Origin: Chryseobacterium tructae
GTDB taxonomy: Bacteria; Bacteroidota; Bacteroidia; Flavobacteriales; Weeksellaceae
Assembly (NCBI RefSeq): GCF_030409875.1
Contig: NZ_JAUFQR010000003.1
Span: forward strand, 800,537-864,536
Direction: 5' to 3'
DNA length: 64,000 nucleotides
Under the pieces are notes generated by a model, which did not search any database, was not told the DNA's origin, and saw only the letters and a program-made list of their open reading frames with translations. The translations under genes and the position numbers were made by a program. This document shows positions 32,746 to 40,995 of the stretch, one piece after another (within the stretch, counting starts at the first letter, position 1; each line of letters opens with the position of its first letter).

Positions 32746-32907
32746 TTACATTTCCTCAGAGGTAACCGGGCACTTAAAGTCCTCAGTGCAAGCTGCACAA
32801 ATGATAGTACCGCTGCAATAATACATACAGTATTCAATAACAGGAACATTAGCACCGCCTGAAATCCCTTTCAATTGGTCTTTTCTTAGTTTTTTTAGAT
32901 TTTTCAT
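32746..32907 (-). CDS. GG-leader (bacteriocin-like) peptide
   Basis: 53 residues: leader MKNLKKLRKDQLKGISGG, then core ANVPVIEYCMYYCSGTIICAACTEDFKCPVTSEEM with five cysteines (C-x3-C, C-x2-C and C). It shares the leader pattern with the peptide at 32429 and with the three at 58943-60976, so it is a small-peptide family processed at GG. Its cysteine spacing differs from the WCxxTxWQxxxC group. It has its own terminator. No export genes lie nearby, so export would rely on a transporter elsewhere. Confidence 0.55.
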   Translation of the reverse strand: MKNLKKLRKDQLKGISGGANVPVIEYCMYYCSGTIICAACTEDFKCPVTSEEM

Positions 32908-33150
32908 ATAGATTTAATTAAAAATTTGATAGTAAATCAAAATTAATTAAAATATTTTTAAATAAATACAATGATTTTATAAAAAAAATGAAAAATTATT
33001 TAAAAAATATCTTAGTCTCTAAAAGTGGGTTAAAGATTATCTCCAGAAAAATATTGTTGCGCTGTAAAACACGAAGCCCTTGCATTTTGTGAGCGTCTTT
33101 TTATTATATCAGTCACGAATTACAAATCCGAGACATCAGTTTTTGTGTTA

Positions 33151-33339
33151 TTAATCTTTTCTTTTAATATAACGAATATAAAAATAAGAAATTATAGAAA
33201 TTACAATTGCAATTATTATTTTAAGATACGTTTGAAGTAGAATTTTGTGACTACTTCCAAGTGCTATTAATAGATAAAAGGAAAAAATAAAAAGAGATAC
33301 AACACAAACAAATTGTAAAATAACAAATACTATTTTCAT
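33151..33339 (-). CDS. Small two-helix membrane protein
   Basis: 62 residues. Two hydrophobic helices (MKIVFVILQFVCVVSLFIFSFYLLIAL and IIIAIVISIISYFYIRYI) joined by a short polar loop SSHKILLQTYLK, with a basic end KRKD (cytoplasmic by the positive-inside rule). There is no recognisable family; hydrophobic short frames in A/T-rich DNA can arise by chance. The region around it (32908-33700) has no long gene, only the inverted duplication at 33364-33545. Confidence 0.4.
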   Translation of the reverse strand: MKIVFVILQFVCVVSLFIFSFYLLIALGSSHKILLQTYLKIIIAIVISIISYFYIRYIKRKD

Positions 33340-33363
33340 TTATTGATTTTTAATTATTTCCCC

Positions 33364-33545
33364 GCTACCGTACGAATCCTTTTGTGTGTTTAAAAAGAAT
33401 AAATTAACTATTTTAAATGTCATTCTTAGTCAGTTTTTTAAAATTAGAATAATTACTGATGGTGTTTTAGGTAAAGATATGAAATGGATTACTTAAGGGA
33501 AGTAATCTATTAAAATACCACAAGAAAGGATTCGTGCGGCAGCTT
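33364..33545. repeat. Imperfect inverted duplication of a coding fragment
   Basis: GCTACCGTACGAATCCTTT (33364-33382) recurs in reverse complement near 33527-33545 as GCTGCCGCACGAATCCTTT (17/19). Both arms translate alike when read outward-to-inward (PATVRILLCV and AAARILSCG), so this looks like two copies of one gene end in head-to-head orientation. Between the arms lies a perfect 8-bp hairpin GATTACTT...AAGTAATC. Confidence 0.4.
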
Positions 33546-33642
33546 GGGGGATGTCTGCATCCCAAAAATTAATAATTTTATATTCTGGTAATGACTCTTT
33601 ATTGAGCTCAATAATTAGTCTATTTATATCTTTATTTTTCAT
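33493..33642 (-). CDS. Possible short or truncated protein (49 residues)
   Basis: Starts ATG at 33642 and reads MKNKDINRLIIELNKESLPEYKIINFWDADIPQAAARILSCGILIDYFP. It has a plausible compact alpha-beta composition, but the last 15 residues lie in the inverted duplication of 33364-33545. The gene may therefore be a truncated remnant whose original 3' end was replaced. No family is recognised. Confidence 0.35.
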   Translation of the reverse strand: MKNKDINRLIIELNKESLPEYKIINFWDADIPQAAARILSCGILIDYFP

Positions 33643-33660
33643 CTGTTTTTTTATAAAAAA

Positions 33661-33686
33661 TCGGCTGCCTCATTTGAGGCAGCCGA
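33661..33686 (-). terminator. Terminator after the 2-oxoglutarate oxygenase gene
   Basis: A GC-rich 12-bp stem (TCGGCTGCCTCA and complement) followed by a T-run on the minus strand, 22 bp after the stop. Confidence 0.88.
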
Positions 33687-33707
33687 CTTCATATCGTTAG
33701 GTAATTA

Positions 33708-34658
33708 TTATTTCTTAATCAATCCTAATTCTATCAATCTTTCATGCAAGAATTCTCCTGCTGTAGTGTCTTCGTATAACTTTGGATTGTTTTCGTTTAC
33801 ACAGTTGTCAAGAGCGTTTAATGACATCGCACTAATAGGGTGCATAAAGAAAGGAATTGAATATCTTGAAGTAGTCCACAATTCTCTTGGTGGGTTTACC
33901 ACTCTGTGAATCGTAGATTTCAATTTGTTGTTGGTATGTCTGGATAACATATCTCCAACATTGATCATCAATTCATCCGGTTCTGCGATCGCATCGATCC
34001 ATTCTCCGTTGTGATTCTGAACCTGAAGACCTTTTCCTTGCGCTCCCATTAAAAGAGTAATAAGGTTAATGTCTCCGTGAGCAGCAGCTCTTACTGCATC
34101 ATCCGGTTCTTCTGTGATAGGTGGATAGTGAATAGGTCTTAAGATGGAATTTCCTTCAGCGATTTTATCGTCAAAATAGAACTCATCTAAACCAAGGTGC
34201 AATGCTAGTGCTCTTAAAACATATTGTCCTGTTTTTTCAAGCATTTGGAAGGCCTCTTTACCTACTTCGTTGAATTTTGGAAGTTCATCAACGATAACGT
34301 TGTCAGGATACTCTGTTTTGTATTTTGAATCATCAGACAGATACTGTCCAAAGTGCCAAAATTCTTTTAAGTCTCCTTTTTTGAAACCTTTTGCAGTTTC
34401 TTTACCGAATCCTACATATCCTCTTTGGCCACCAATTCCTGGAATCTCATACTTCTGTTTCGTTTCCGTTGGTTGTTCAAAAAAGTTTTTTACCTCTCCA
34501 TATAAATCATCTACAAGGTTGTCATCAAGAAAGTGGCCTTTTAAGGCTACAAAACCAATTTCTTCATAAGCTTTTCCGATTTCATTTACAAATTTCTGTT
34601 TGCGTTCCGGGTTGTCCGAAAGGAAATCACGCAGGTCTACACTAGGTATTTTATCCAT
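33708..34658 (-). CDS. Isopenicillin N synthase-like 2-oxoglutarate/Fe(II) dioxygenase
   Basis: 316 residues. The N-terminal segment IPSVDLRDF...IGKAYEEIGFVALKGH is the DIOX_N region of isopenicillin N synthase-like oxygenases. Iron ligands are His194 and Asp196 (AAAHGDINLIT) and His251 (STIHRVVNPP). The 2-oxoglutarate-binding RxS is Arg265-x-Ser267 (TSRYSIPFF). It should hydroxylate or desaturate a small molecule, cofactor 2-oxoglutarate. The substrate is unknown, and no secondary-metabolite cluster surrounds it. It is divergent from menD across a 84-bp gap with a perfect palindrome. Confidence 0.85.
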   Translation of the reverse strand: MDKIPSVDLRDFLSDNPERKQKFVNEIGKAYEEIGFVALKGHFLDDNLVDDLYGEVKNFFEQPTETKQKYEIPGIGGQRGYVGFGKETAKGFKKGDLKEFWHFGQYLSDDSKYKTEYPDNVIVDELPKFNEVGKEAFQMLEKTGQYVLRALALHLGLDEFYFDDKIAEGNSILRPIHYPPITEEPDDAVRAAAHGDINLITLLMGAQGKGLQVQNHNGEWIDAIAEPDELMINVGDMLSRHTNNKLKSTIHRVVNPPRELWTTSRYSIPFFMHPISAMSLNALDNCVNENNPKLYEDTTAGEFLHERLIELGLIKK

Positions 34659-34678
34659 TTTTAGAAATTTACGAATAG

Positions 34679-34738
34679 CAAAATTACATTTTTTTTAAAT
34701 TAAATGATTTTAAAATCATTATTTATAAGTTAAATTTG
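34679..34738. promoter_or_regulatory. Divergent promoters flanking an 18-bp palindrome
   Basis: TAATTTTG on the minus strand (34679-34686) serves the oxygenase. TAAATTTG on the plus strand (34731-34738) serves menD, leaving almost no leader before ATG at 34743. Between them AATGATTTTAAAATCATT (34703-34720) is a perfect palindrome placed to affect both. Confidence 0.5.
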
Positions 34739-34742
34739 CTGT

Positions 34743-36419
34743 ATGAAAAAATATTCTTCTAAGAGAAGTATCCAAATACTTGCACATCTTCTTCAGCAGT
34801 ACGGAATTGCAGACATTGTAATTTCGCCGGGATCAAGGAATGCTCCTTTGGCGATTCATTTTTCAGAAATAGACAGCTTCAATTGCTACAGCATTGTAGA
34901 CGAGAGGAGTGCTGCCTTTGTAGCAATGGGAATGGCTAAGAGTGAAAAAAAACCAGTAGCAATTACCTGTACCAGCGGATCAGCGGTAGTCAACTATTAT
35001 CCTGCAGTTACGGAAGCTTTTTATCAGAATATTCCGCTTTTGGTGTTAACAGCTGATAGGCCAACGGATTTTGTTGATATTTTTGATGGGCAGACCATTA
35101 GGCAGAAGGATGTTTTTCATCAGCATTCTTACGGAGATTTCCAGCTTTTGGAAGATAGTAAGGACAATGCAGAAGATATTAATTTCGATACGATTAAAAA
35201 AGCTATTGAACTTTGTTTTGAAAAGCAAGGGCCGGTGCACATCAATATTCCTTTAGAAGAGCCACTATATGAGTTGGTATCAGAGTTACCTACTTTTCCA
35301 ACGGTTGAAAAAACAATCAAGCATAAAGAGTATGAGATCCCATCCAATCTGATTGCAGAATGGCATACTTCTCAAAGAATCATGCTGTTGGTAGGGACAA
35401 GAGATTATAGCCCCGAATTAGAAAATCAGTTAACGCAATTGGTTAAAAACCATTCTGTTATTGTGCTGAGTGAAGCGAATTCTAATCTGTATCATGAGAA
35501 GTTTTTCAGACATATAGACCGTTATATTTTTAATTTTACAGAAGAAGATTATAAAATGTATGCTCCGGATCTGTTGATTACAGTGGGACAGAATGTGGTT
35601 TCCAAAAAGGTAAAACAATTCCTGAGAAGTGCAAGACCGAAGCAACACTGGCATTTGGATGAGGTATGGCAACCCGACACTTATTTTTCTTTGACAGAAA
35701 AAATAGAGGTAAAACCAGAAGTATTCTTTTCTAAATTGTTAAAATTTATCAATCTGGAACCAAGACCTTACTTCAATCTTTGGGATGTCTTAAGGGATAA
35801 AAAAGATGCCAGACACCAACAGTTTTTAAATACGGTTGAATTTTCTGATTTCTATTTTTTCAATAAAGCTTCACAGACGATTCCTGAAAATTATAATATC
35901 CATTTTACAAACTCTTCAGCGATTAGATATGCGCAGTTGTTTGACTTTGGTAAAAGAAGAATATACTGCAATAGGGGGACGAGTGGTATTGATGGTTCAA
36001 CGTCTACAGCAATGGGTTTTGCCATTAAAAATGCTAATCCAACCTTATTGATTACCGGAGATTTAAGTTTCTTCTATGATATTAATGGTCTTTGGAACCA
36101 ATATATTCCACCTTTTGTAAGAATCATCATCTTCAACAATGGAGAAGGAAATATCTTTAAAATCATTCCAGGACCCGGAAATGCGAATCCAAATACGCTG
36201 GATGAATTTATTGCCACTAAGCACCGCAAAAATGCAGAACATCTGGCAAAACATTTCGGTTTCTCTTATATTAAGGTTGAGGATGATCTAACCCTTGACC
36301 GAGTGCTGGAGAATTTCTTCAAGCCGGATTCACAACCAAAAATTCTGGAAGTAAATACCTATGGAAAGAACAGTGCTGATGTTCAGAAGGCTTATTTTAA
36401 TTTCATGAAAGAAAATTAA
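34743..36419 (+). CDS. menD: Menaquinone biosynthesis protein MenD (SEPHCHC synthase)
   Basis: 558 residues, thiamine-diphosphate enzyme of menaquinone synthesis, joining isochorismate and 2-oxoglutarate with loss of CO2. The N-terminal signature YGIADIVISPGSRNAPLAIHF includes the MenD-specific SPGSRNAPL. DERSAAFVAMGMAKSEKKPVAITCTSGSAVVNYYPAVTEAFYQNIPLLVLTADRP holds the conserved Glu and GSA segment. The ThDP/Mg site is GDLSFFYDINGLWN with NNGEGNIF. The full length is typical. The ATG follows a TAAATTTG promoter element by 4 bp. It overlaps pabC tail to tail by 4 bp. Confidence 0.93.
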   Translation: MKKYSSKRSIQILAHLLQQYGIADIVISPGSRNAPLAIHFSEIDSFNCYSIVDERSAAFVAMGMAKSEKKPVAITCTSGSAVVNYYPAVTEAFYQNIPLLVLTADRPTDFVDIFDGQTIRQKDVFHQHSYGDFQLLEDSKDNAEDINFDTIKKAIELCFEKQGPVHINIPLEEPLYELVSELPTFPTVEKTIKHKEYEIPSNLIAEWHTSQRIMLLVGTRDYSPELENQLTQLVKNHSVIVLSEANSNLYHEKFFRHIDRYIFNFTEEDYKMYAPDLLITVGQNVVSKKVKQFLRSARPKQHWHLDEVWQPDTYFSLTEKIEVKPEVFFSKLLKFINLEPRPYFNLWDVLRDKKDARHQQFLNTVEFSDFYFFNKASQTIPENYNIHFTNSSAIRYAQLFDFGKRRIYCNRGTSGIDGSTSTAMGFAIKNANPTLLITGDLSFFYDINGLWNQYIPPFVRIIIFNNGEGNIFKIIPGPGNANPNTLDEFIATKHRKNAEHLAKHFGFSYIKVEDDLTLDRVLENFFKPDSQPKILEVNTYGKNSADVQKAYFNFMKEN

Positions 36420-37042
36420 AGATCAAGATACTCTTCATTTCCCGGCAGATTCATGATTCTGTCGATAGGATAGATAAACATATCATCAAAATCGTTTAAA
36501 GCGTTGATGAGTTGAAAGTGGCTGAATTGTTTTATATTTTGTAAAGTAATTTCAGCCTCTTTTATTTTTTTATGTTTTAAAAGATGCTGCCTTTGTACAC
36601 CATTCAGAAGATAAGAATTAGGAGTAAACCAATCCTTACCTTTTAAAAATAAAAGATTGGAAAATGAAGTATCAGTGATATGATTATTCTTAACGATAAT
36701 GATTTCTTCAGCTTTAGATTTCATTTTCATCTTATCTAATTCTTTACGATCCTCAAATTTGAAAGAATAATCGAAACTGTTGTTTTCTACCAATTGGAAA
36801 TCCTGAATTTCAGGGATCGCATAAGGGATCATCTGAGTACGAATCCTTTTATCAAGATCATAAGAGATTCTCAACTTGAAAAGTCCATCCTCATCATGCT
36901 CCAGATTTTTGTAAATTTTGGCCAGGTCAATAGAATCCTCTTTACCAAAGTGGGAAAATGTTTGATTGACACGTTTTTGATGGAGTTCCAATAGAAAAAT
37001 CTTCTGATCTTCTACCTTAATGCTTTCAATGAATTGGGACAT
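36416..37042 (-). CDS. pabC: Aminotransferase class IV, probable 4-amino-4-deoxychorismate lyase (PabC)
   Basis: 208 residues, shorter than many PabC proteins but typical for Flavobacteriia. SQFIESIKVEDQKIFLLELHQKRVNQTF is the class IV start, and EEIIIVKNNHITDTSFSNLLFLKGKDWFTPNSYLLNGVQRQHLL holds the conserved T(D/E)...SN and LLNGVxR motifs. The PLP lysine should be the one near KMKMKSKAEE. It makes 4-aminobenzoate and pyruvate for folate. The start lies inside the preceding pabB (17-bp overlap), which confirms the pathway. Confidence 0.8.
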   Translation of the reverse strand: MSQFIESIKVEDQKIFLLELHQKRVNQTFSHFGKEDSIDLAKIYKNLEHDEDGLFKLRISYDLDKRIRTQMIPYAIPEIQDFQLVENNSFDYSFKFEDRKELDKMKMKSKAEEIIIVKNNHITDTSFSNLLFLKGKDWFTPNSYLLNGVQRQHLLKHKKIKEAEITLQNIKQFSHFQLINALNDFDDMFIYPIDRIMNLPGNEEYLDL

Positions 37043-38003
37043 AGATTTTATTTTTCATTTCCTGATATTCGTCTTCTAATTTACTCATGTGCGTTATACC
37101 GCCTCCGCTTTTGAAATAGAGTTGATCACCCTCTTTTTCGATAAAGCGTATCATTACACAGCTGTCGACATTTTTACCGTCAAACCAGCCACAAACACCT
37201 GTGTAGTATCCTCGGTCATAGCCTTCTGCCTCCTGGATTATTTCCAGAGTCTTAGGTTTAGGAGCCCCTAAAATAGAGCCTGCAGGAAGAAGTTTTTGCA
37301 TAATGCTTCCCAACTTTCCATCAAATTCAGATTTTAATACACCTGAAATTTCAGAACTCATGGCATATAAATCCTTTTGCCGGGTTTTGATGAAGTCAAT
37401 ATGCTGAAACTGATCTACACATACATCATCTGCTACCATGCTCAGGTCATTGCGGAGTAAATCTACGACTGTATAATGTTCGGCTTTTTCCTTCGGGTCG
37501 TTCTTCAGGATCTCCGCAGCATTTTCTATGGAAGCATCAATAGTGCCTTTCATAGGATAAGTTAAAATTTTACCGTCAATGATCTTCACAAAAGTTTCAG
37601 GAGAAAAAAATACAAAAAAATCTTTATAAAAAACCTTGTACTTGGCTTCAGAGTGATAAAAAATTTCTTCAAGGCTTAAATTTGTTTCTATTTTGGTTTT
37701 TCGGGTATAGTTGACCAAATAGGAATTTCCTAGGCGAATATTTTTCTGAACTTTATCAAAACCTGTTTTAAAGCTTTCCAGAGTCTCCGGAAAGGATTTC
37801 CATTCTACTTTTTTATCAAGTGTATGTTTGTTTTTATGGGTTGTAATGTTTTGAAAATCAATAATTAATCCTGATTTTTCAATTTCATTTTCTTTATAGA
37901 CTTCAACATTCTCTGAGAGAAAATCGATAACAAAGAAATAGGGAACCTTCTGAAGAGAAAGCTCGTCCATTTCCATAAATTTTTGATGATTCACTGAAAA
38001 CAT
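37026..38003 (-). CDS. pabB: Aminodeoxychorismate synthase component I (PabB-type)
   Basis: 325 residues. The chorismate-binding C-terminal fold shows YPMKGTIDAS, DLLRNDLSMVADDVCVDQFQHIDF, MSSEISGVL, LPAGSILGAPKPKTLEIIQEAEGYDRGYYTGVCGWF and SGGGITHMSKLEDEYQEMKNKI. These are hallmarks of PabB and anthranilate synthase I. The N-terminal part is short, as for stand-alone bacterial PabB. It converts chorismate to aminodeoxychorismate with ammonia from an amidotransferase encoded elsewhere. The 17-bp overlap with pabC makes a folate mini-operon. Confidence 0.85.
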   Translation of the reverse strand: MFSVNHQKFMEMDELSLQKVPYFFVIDFLSENVEVYKENEIEKSGLIIDFQNITTHKNKHTLDKKVEWKSFPETLESFKTGFDKVQKNIRLGNSYLVNYTRKTKIETNLSLEEIFYHSEAKYKVFYKDFFVFFSPETFVKIIDGKILTYPMKGTIDASIENAAEILKNDPKEKAEHYTVVDLLRNDLSMVADDVCVDQFQHIDFIKTRQKDLYAMSSEISGVLKSEFDGKLGSIMQKLLPAGSILGAPKPKTLEIIQEAEGYDRGYYTGVCGWFDGKNVDSCVMIRFIEKEGDQLYFKSGGGITHMSKLEDEYQEMKNKIYVPIH

Positions 38004-38047
38004 TCGGCAAAAATAATTATTGATGTTTACTTTTGCATAAAATTTTT

Positions 38048-38773
38048 ATGATGCAGAGCAAATATCCTCAGAAACCGGGAATTGATTTTATCTTGAAGCA
38101 GGCTTTTTTTTACTGGAATAAAACACTGGTTTTTCAGTTGATGTTTTCAATGATCTTTTTTGGAATCTTTTTGACCTCCCTATTCTTTTTTGGGAATTGG
38201 TATGGAATATGGGAACAAAATCAGGTGTTAACAGAAGCGTTGAGAGAAGGAACGAAAGCCTATATGGAGAAGATAGCAGAACTGAGTGCCACTGAAAGTT
38301 ATCAGATGTTCACCCTTGCCATCTGGGCGACCACAGCATTTCTATATCCATTGAATCTTGGGATGTTTCAGATTTTCAGAAAACTTGATCTCAAAGAGAA
38401 AATTGAAATCGGAGACTTGTTTGTAGGATATAACGGAATCAACTTCTTTAAGTATCTGGGATACTATCTGTTCTGGTTTATGATCTACAGGTTTACAGTG
38501 CCTACTATTTTCCTGGCGATTATTTGGGTCGCAGTAACGATATTTGTTGCACCATTGATGTTTTTTACCAATAAAAGGATATTTGAAGCTATTTCCTTAA
38601 ACTTTAAAGCGCTAAGAATGTATTTTGTAGAAATCATGGTGTGTGTATTCGTTGCGGTTTTATTTAAATATTTAGGCTTCAGCTTGTTTTTAATTGGTGG
38701 ACTTTTTACATTTCCTTTCTGGAATGCCATGATCTATTCATTGTATAAGGTGGTGTTTTCTGAGAAAAGCTAA
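38048..38773 (+). CDS. Multi-pass membrane protein, paralogue of the next gene
   Basis: 241 residues from ATG at 38048; an upstream TTG is less likely. Hydrophobic helices appear at about 28-50 (LVFQLMFSMIFFGIFLTSLFFF), 88-105, 131-155, 156-175 and 197-225. The phrase EKIEIGDLFVGYNGINFFKYLGYYL matches FSDLFIGYRQNFVNILIYSL in the following gene, so the two are distant paralogues. Similar proteins are often mislabelled as beta-carotene monooxygenase in this phylum; nothing here supports an enzyme. Its function is unknown. It is followed by a second such gene and an AI-2E family protein. Confidence 0.6.
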   Translation: MMQSKYPQKPGIDFILKQAFFYWNKTLVFQLMFSMIFFGIFLTSLFFFGNWYGIWEQNQVLTEALREGTKAYMEKIAELSATESYQMFTLAIWATTAFLYPLNLGMFQIFRKLDLKEKIEIGDLFVGYNGINFFKYLGYYLFWFMIYRFTVPTIFLAIIWVAVTIFVAPLMFFTNKRIFEAISLNFKALRMYFVEIMVCVFVAVLFKYLGFSLFLIGGLFTFPFWNAMIYSLYKVVFSEKS

Positions 38774-38845
38774 ATTTCAATAGAGTTTAATGTGTTTTTT
38801 TATCAAAAAAAGGTAAATTTGGTAAAATCATTAAATATTTAAACT

Positions 38846-39583
38846 ATGTCTGAATTTAACGAATTTGATCAGCAAGGTTCTGTTCCCAACAAGGAAACCG
38901 GATCTATCATTTCGCATGCCTTTGAAATGTATAAAGGTGTTTTTGGGTACGCTATTGTAGCCATGATTATTTATATTATCGGAGTAAGTATTATCCAGGG
39001 AGTTACCGGATTTAACTCTGCTGCTATAATGGATGAAATGAAATCTTCAGGTGATTATGGAAACTTTAGATACTGGGATACTCCAGGATTCTCAATGTAT
39101 ACAACATTTTCCAGTATTTTTTTATTGATATTAACTCCCCTTTATGTAGGATTGATCTATATGGTGAATAAATTCAATACGAAGAATCCGATTGAGTTTT
39201 CAGACCTGTTTATTGGATATCGCCAGAATTTTGTTAATATATTGATTTATAGTTTGATTGCGGGAGTTATTTCCTCTATTGGAATCGGATTTTGTTTTCT
39301 TCCCTTTATCTTTATTTATCCTTTCCTTTTATTGGGATATCCAATCTTGTTATTTGAAAATGCATCAGCTATTGATGCTTTAAGTAAATCATTCAATATT
39401 GCAAAAGAGAACTACGGAACATTTTTAGGGGCGAGTTTCCTTGGACTATTGATCTCCATGGCAGGAATCATCCTATGCGGAATCGGGCTTATTTTGACGG
39501 CTCCGTTCATTATGATCGTGATGTATTCTACCTATTGTGCCTTCGTTGGAAAGCCAAGACAAATCATGTATACAAAAGAATAA
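38846..39583 (+). CDS. Multi-pass membrane protein, DUF-type, paralogue of the preceding gene
   Basis: 245 residues. A polar, Glu/Asp-rich N-terminus (MSEFNEFDQQGSVPNKETGSIISHAF) leads into helices at about 33-55, 85-105, 128-150, 152-170 and 188-225. The central GDLF/SDLFIGYRQNF motif and a FNIAKENYGTFLGASFLGLL segment resemble glycerophosphoryl-type or DUF975-like membrane proteins. No catalytic residues can be named. It is probably co-transcribed with the AI-2E protein 11 bp downstream. Confidence 0.6.
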   Translation: MSEFNEFDQQGSVPNKETGSIISHAFEMYKGVFGYAIVAMIIYIIGVSIIQGVTGFNSAAIMDEMKSSGDYGNFRYWDTPGFSMYTTFSSIFLLILTPLYVGLIYMVNKFNTKNPIEFSDLFIGYRQNFVNILIYSLIAGVISSIGIGFCFLPFIFIYPFLLLGYPILLFENASAIDALSKSFNIAKENYGTFLGASFLGLLISMAGIILCGIGLILTAPFIMIVMYSTYCAFVGKPRQIMYTKE

Positions 39584-39594
39584 AATAACAATTG

Positions 39595-40671
39595 ATGAAT
39601 AAAGACAATCAAATAAGCAGTGTTGCCATAAAGCAGATTTCTTTGCTCGCCATTATTTTGGTGTTGGCAGGCTTGATCTGCTTTAACCTTGCATTGTTTA
39701 TTCCATCGGTTTTAGGAGCCATTACCATTTATGTAGTTTGCCGGAAGTACAATTTCTATCTTCAGGAAGAAAAGAAGTGGAAGCCTTCTCTGGCAGCTTT
39801 TGCATTGATGTTTGCGAGTCTTATCGTTCTGATTCTGCCTATTTATTTCATCGCAGATCTGATTATCGATAAATTAGGGAACGCACAGGCTTATATGGAT
39901 AAATTCAATGTGTTTTTAGATAAAATACATTCCTATATTCAAACCAAAACAGGTTTTGATATTCTGAGCCAGGAGAATATGGATAAGCTGAAAAGCTTTG
40001 TAGGCAAATTTTCTACTTCAGCATTGAGCGGAACATTCAATACTCTTACAGTAGTAATGTCAATGTACTTTATTCTGTATTTCATGTTGGAAAAGCCGAG
40101 ATTGTTTGAAAGAATTCTGACGAATTCGGCGCCACTAAAAAAGTCAAATGTTTCATTGCTGGGCGAAAAGCTGAGAAAGTTGATCATGGCCAACGCGATA
40201 GGCATTCCTGTCGTTGCTATTGGTCAGGGAATTGTATCACTTATCGGATATCTGATATTTGGAGCTCCGGGAGCCGTTTTGCTTTTTGCTTTAACGGCAG
40301 CTTCTTCTGTTATTCCAGTGGTGGGAACCGCTATTGTGTATGTACCGGTATGTATTTTTATGATTGCAGAAGGAAATACAGGACAAGGATTAGGGCTTGC
40401 CATTTATTGTGTAGTGGTAGTAGGACTTACAGATAACCTGCTTCGTTTTACACTTTTAAAGAAACTTGAAAACATCCATCCTCTAAATACAGTATTCGGA
40501 ATTATCATGGGGATGAATCTATTTGGCTTTATGGGGCTTATTTTCGGCCCTATTCTGATCTCTTTGACTCTTCTTCTGGTACAAGTCTATAGAAATGAGT
40601 TTGCGGATGAAAAAGCACCTCCCGATCTGGAATTGCCTAATCAGGATAAATTAGAAGATAAATTGATTTAA
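39595..40671 (+). CDS. AI-2E family transporter
   Basis: 358 residues from ATG at 39595. The topology is that of the AI-2E/TqsA-PerM family: an N-terminal pair of helices (ISLLAIILVLAGLICFNLALFIPSVLGAITIYVV), a long soluble helical region (about 95-150) and a C-terminal helical bundle with GAPGAVLLFALTAASSVIPVVGTAIVYVP and FGIIMGMNLFGFMGLIFGPILISLTLLLVQVY, the conserved FGxxGxxxGP motif. Members transport quorum signals or act as Na+/H+ antiporters, so the substrate here is open. It precedes the DUF3820 gene by 11 bp. Confidence 0.85.
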   Translation: MNKDNQISSVAIKQISLLAIILVLAGLICFNLALFIPSVLGAITIYVVCRKYNFYLQEEKKWKPSLAAFALMFASLIVLILPIYFIADLIIDKLGNAQAYMDKFNVFLDKIHSYIQTKTGFDILSQENMDKLKSFVGKFSTSALSGTFNTLTVVMSMYFILYFMLEKPRLFERILTNSAPLKKSNVSLLGEKLRKLIMANAIGIPVVAIGQGIVSLIGYLIFGAPGAVLLFALTAASSVIPVVGTAIVYVPVCIFMIAEGNTGQGLGLAIYCVVVVGLTDNLLRFTLLKKLENIHPLNTVFGIIMGMNLFGFMGLIFGPILISLTLLLVQVYRNEFADEKAPPDLELPNQDKLEDKLI

Positions 40672-40682
40672 TTATATAAAAA

Positions 40683-40919
40683 GTGGAGGGAATAAATCCG
40701 GAAATATTAAAAGAAATCTGTGTTTTTAAAATGCCTTTTGGTAAATATGAAGGAACAGTCTTAATTGATCTTCCGATAAGCTATCTGGAATGGTTCAATA
40801 AAAATGGAATGCCTAAAGGAAAACTGGGAATGCAGCTTTCAACCGTTTATGAAATCAAATTAAATGGATTGATGGATCTGCTGGCACCCATAAGGGCTTC
40901 AGTAAGGAATGGATTGTAA
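40683..40919 (+). CDS. DUF3820 family protein
   Basis: 78 residues with a GTG start. MEGINPEILKEICVFKMPFGKYEGTVLIDLPISYLEWFNKNGMPKGKLGMQLSTVYEIKLNGL shows the DUF3820 core (MPFGKYKG..L.dLP..YL.WF...G.P.G.LG). The family is annotated as a putative quorum-sensing-regulated virulence factor, yet most members are conserved hypothetical and may bind nucleic acid. It follows the AI-2E gene by 11 bp and ends before a strong terminator. Confidence 0.72.
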   Translation: MEGINPEILKEICVFKMPFGKYEGTVLIDLPISYLEWFNKNGMPKGKLGMQLSTVYEIKLNGLMDLLAPIRASVRNGL

Positions 40920-40944
40920 AAATAAGAACACTCTGTTTTGAAAT

Positions 40945-40981
40945 AAAATTTCGGCGGCTTCGAAGAAGCCGCCGAAATTTT
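40945..40981. terminator. Bidirectional terminator with GGCGGCTTCGAAGAAGCCGCC-type stem
   Basis: A perfect 17-bp stem (AAAATTTCGGCGGCTTC) with a GAA loop between the DUF3820 gene (+) and uvrB (-). The stem centre GGCGGCTTC-GAA-GAAGCCGCC is the same as at 60996-61030. Confidence 0.93.
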
Positions 40982-40995
40982 TTACTACATATTCT

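Noticed and set aside
33108..33136. Near-palindrome CGAATTACAAATCCG resembling REP or transposon-end words
   Set aside because: No second copy in the window and no transposase nearby, so it cannot be supported.
38048..39583. Beta-carotene monooxygenase (a label often given to such membrane proteins)
   Set aside because: No iron-binding histidines or catalytic motifs; only membrane helices are visible.
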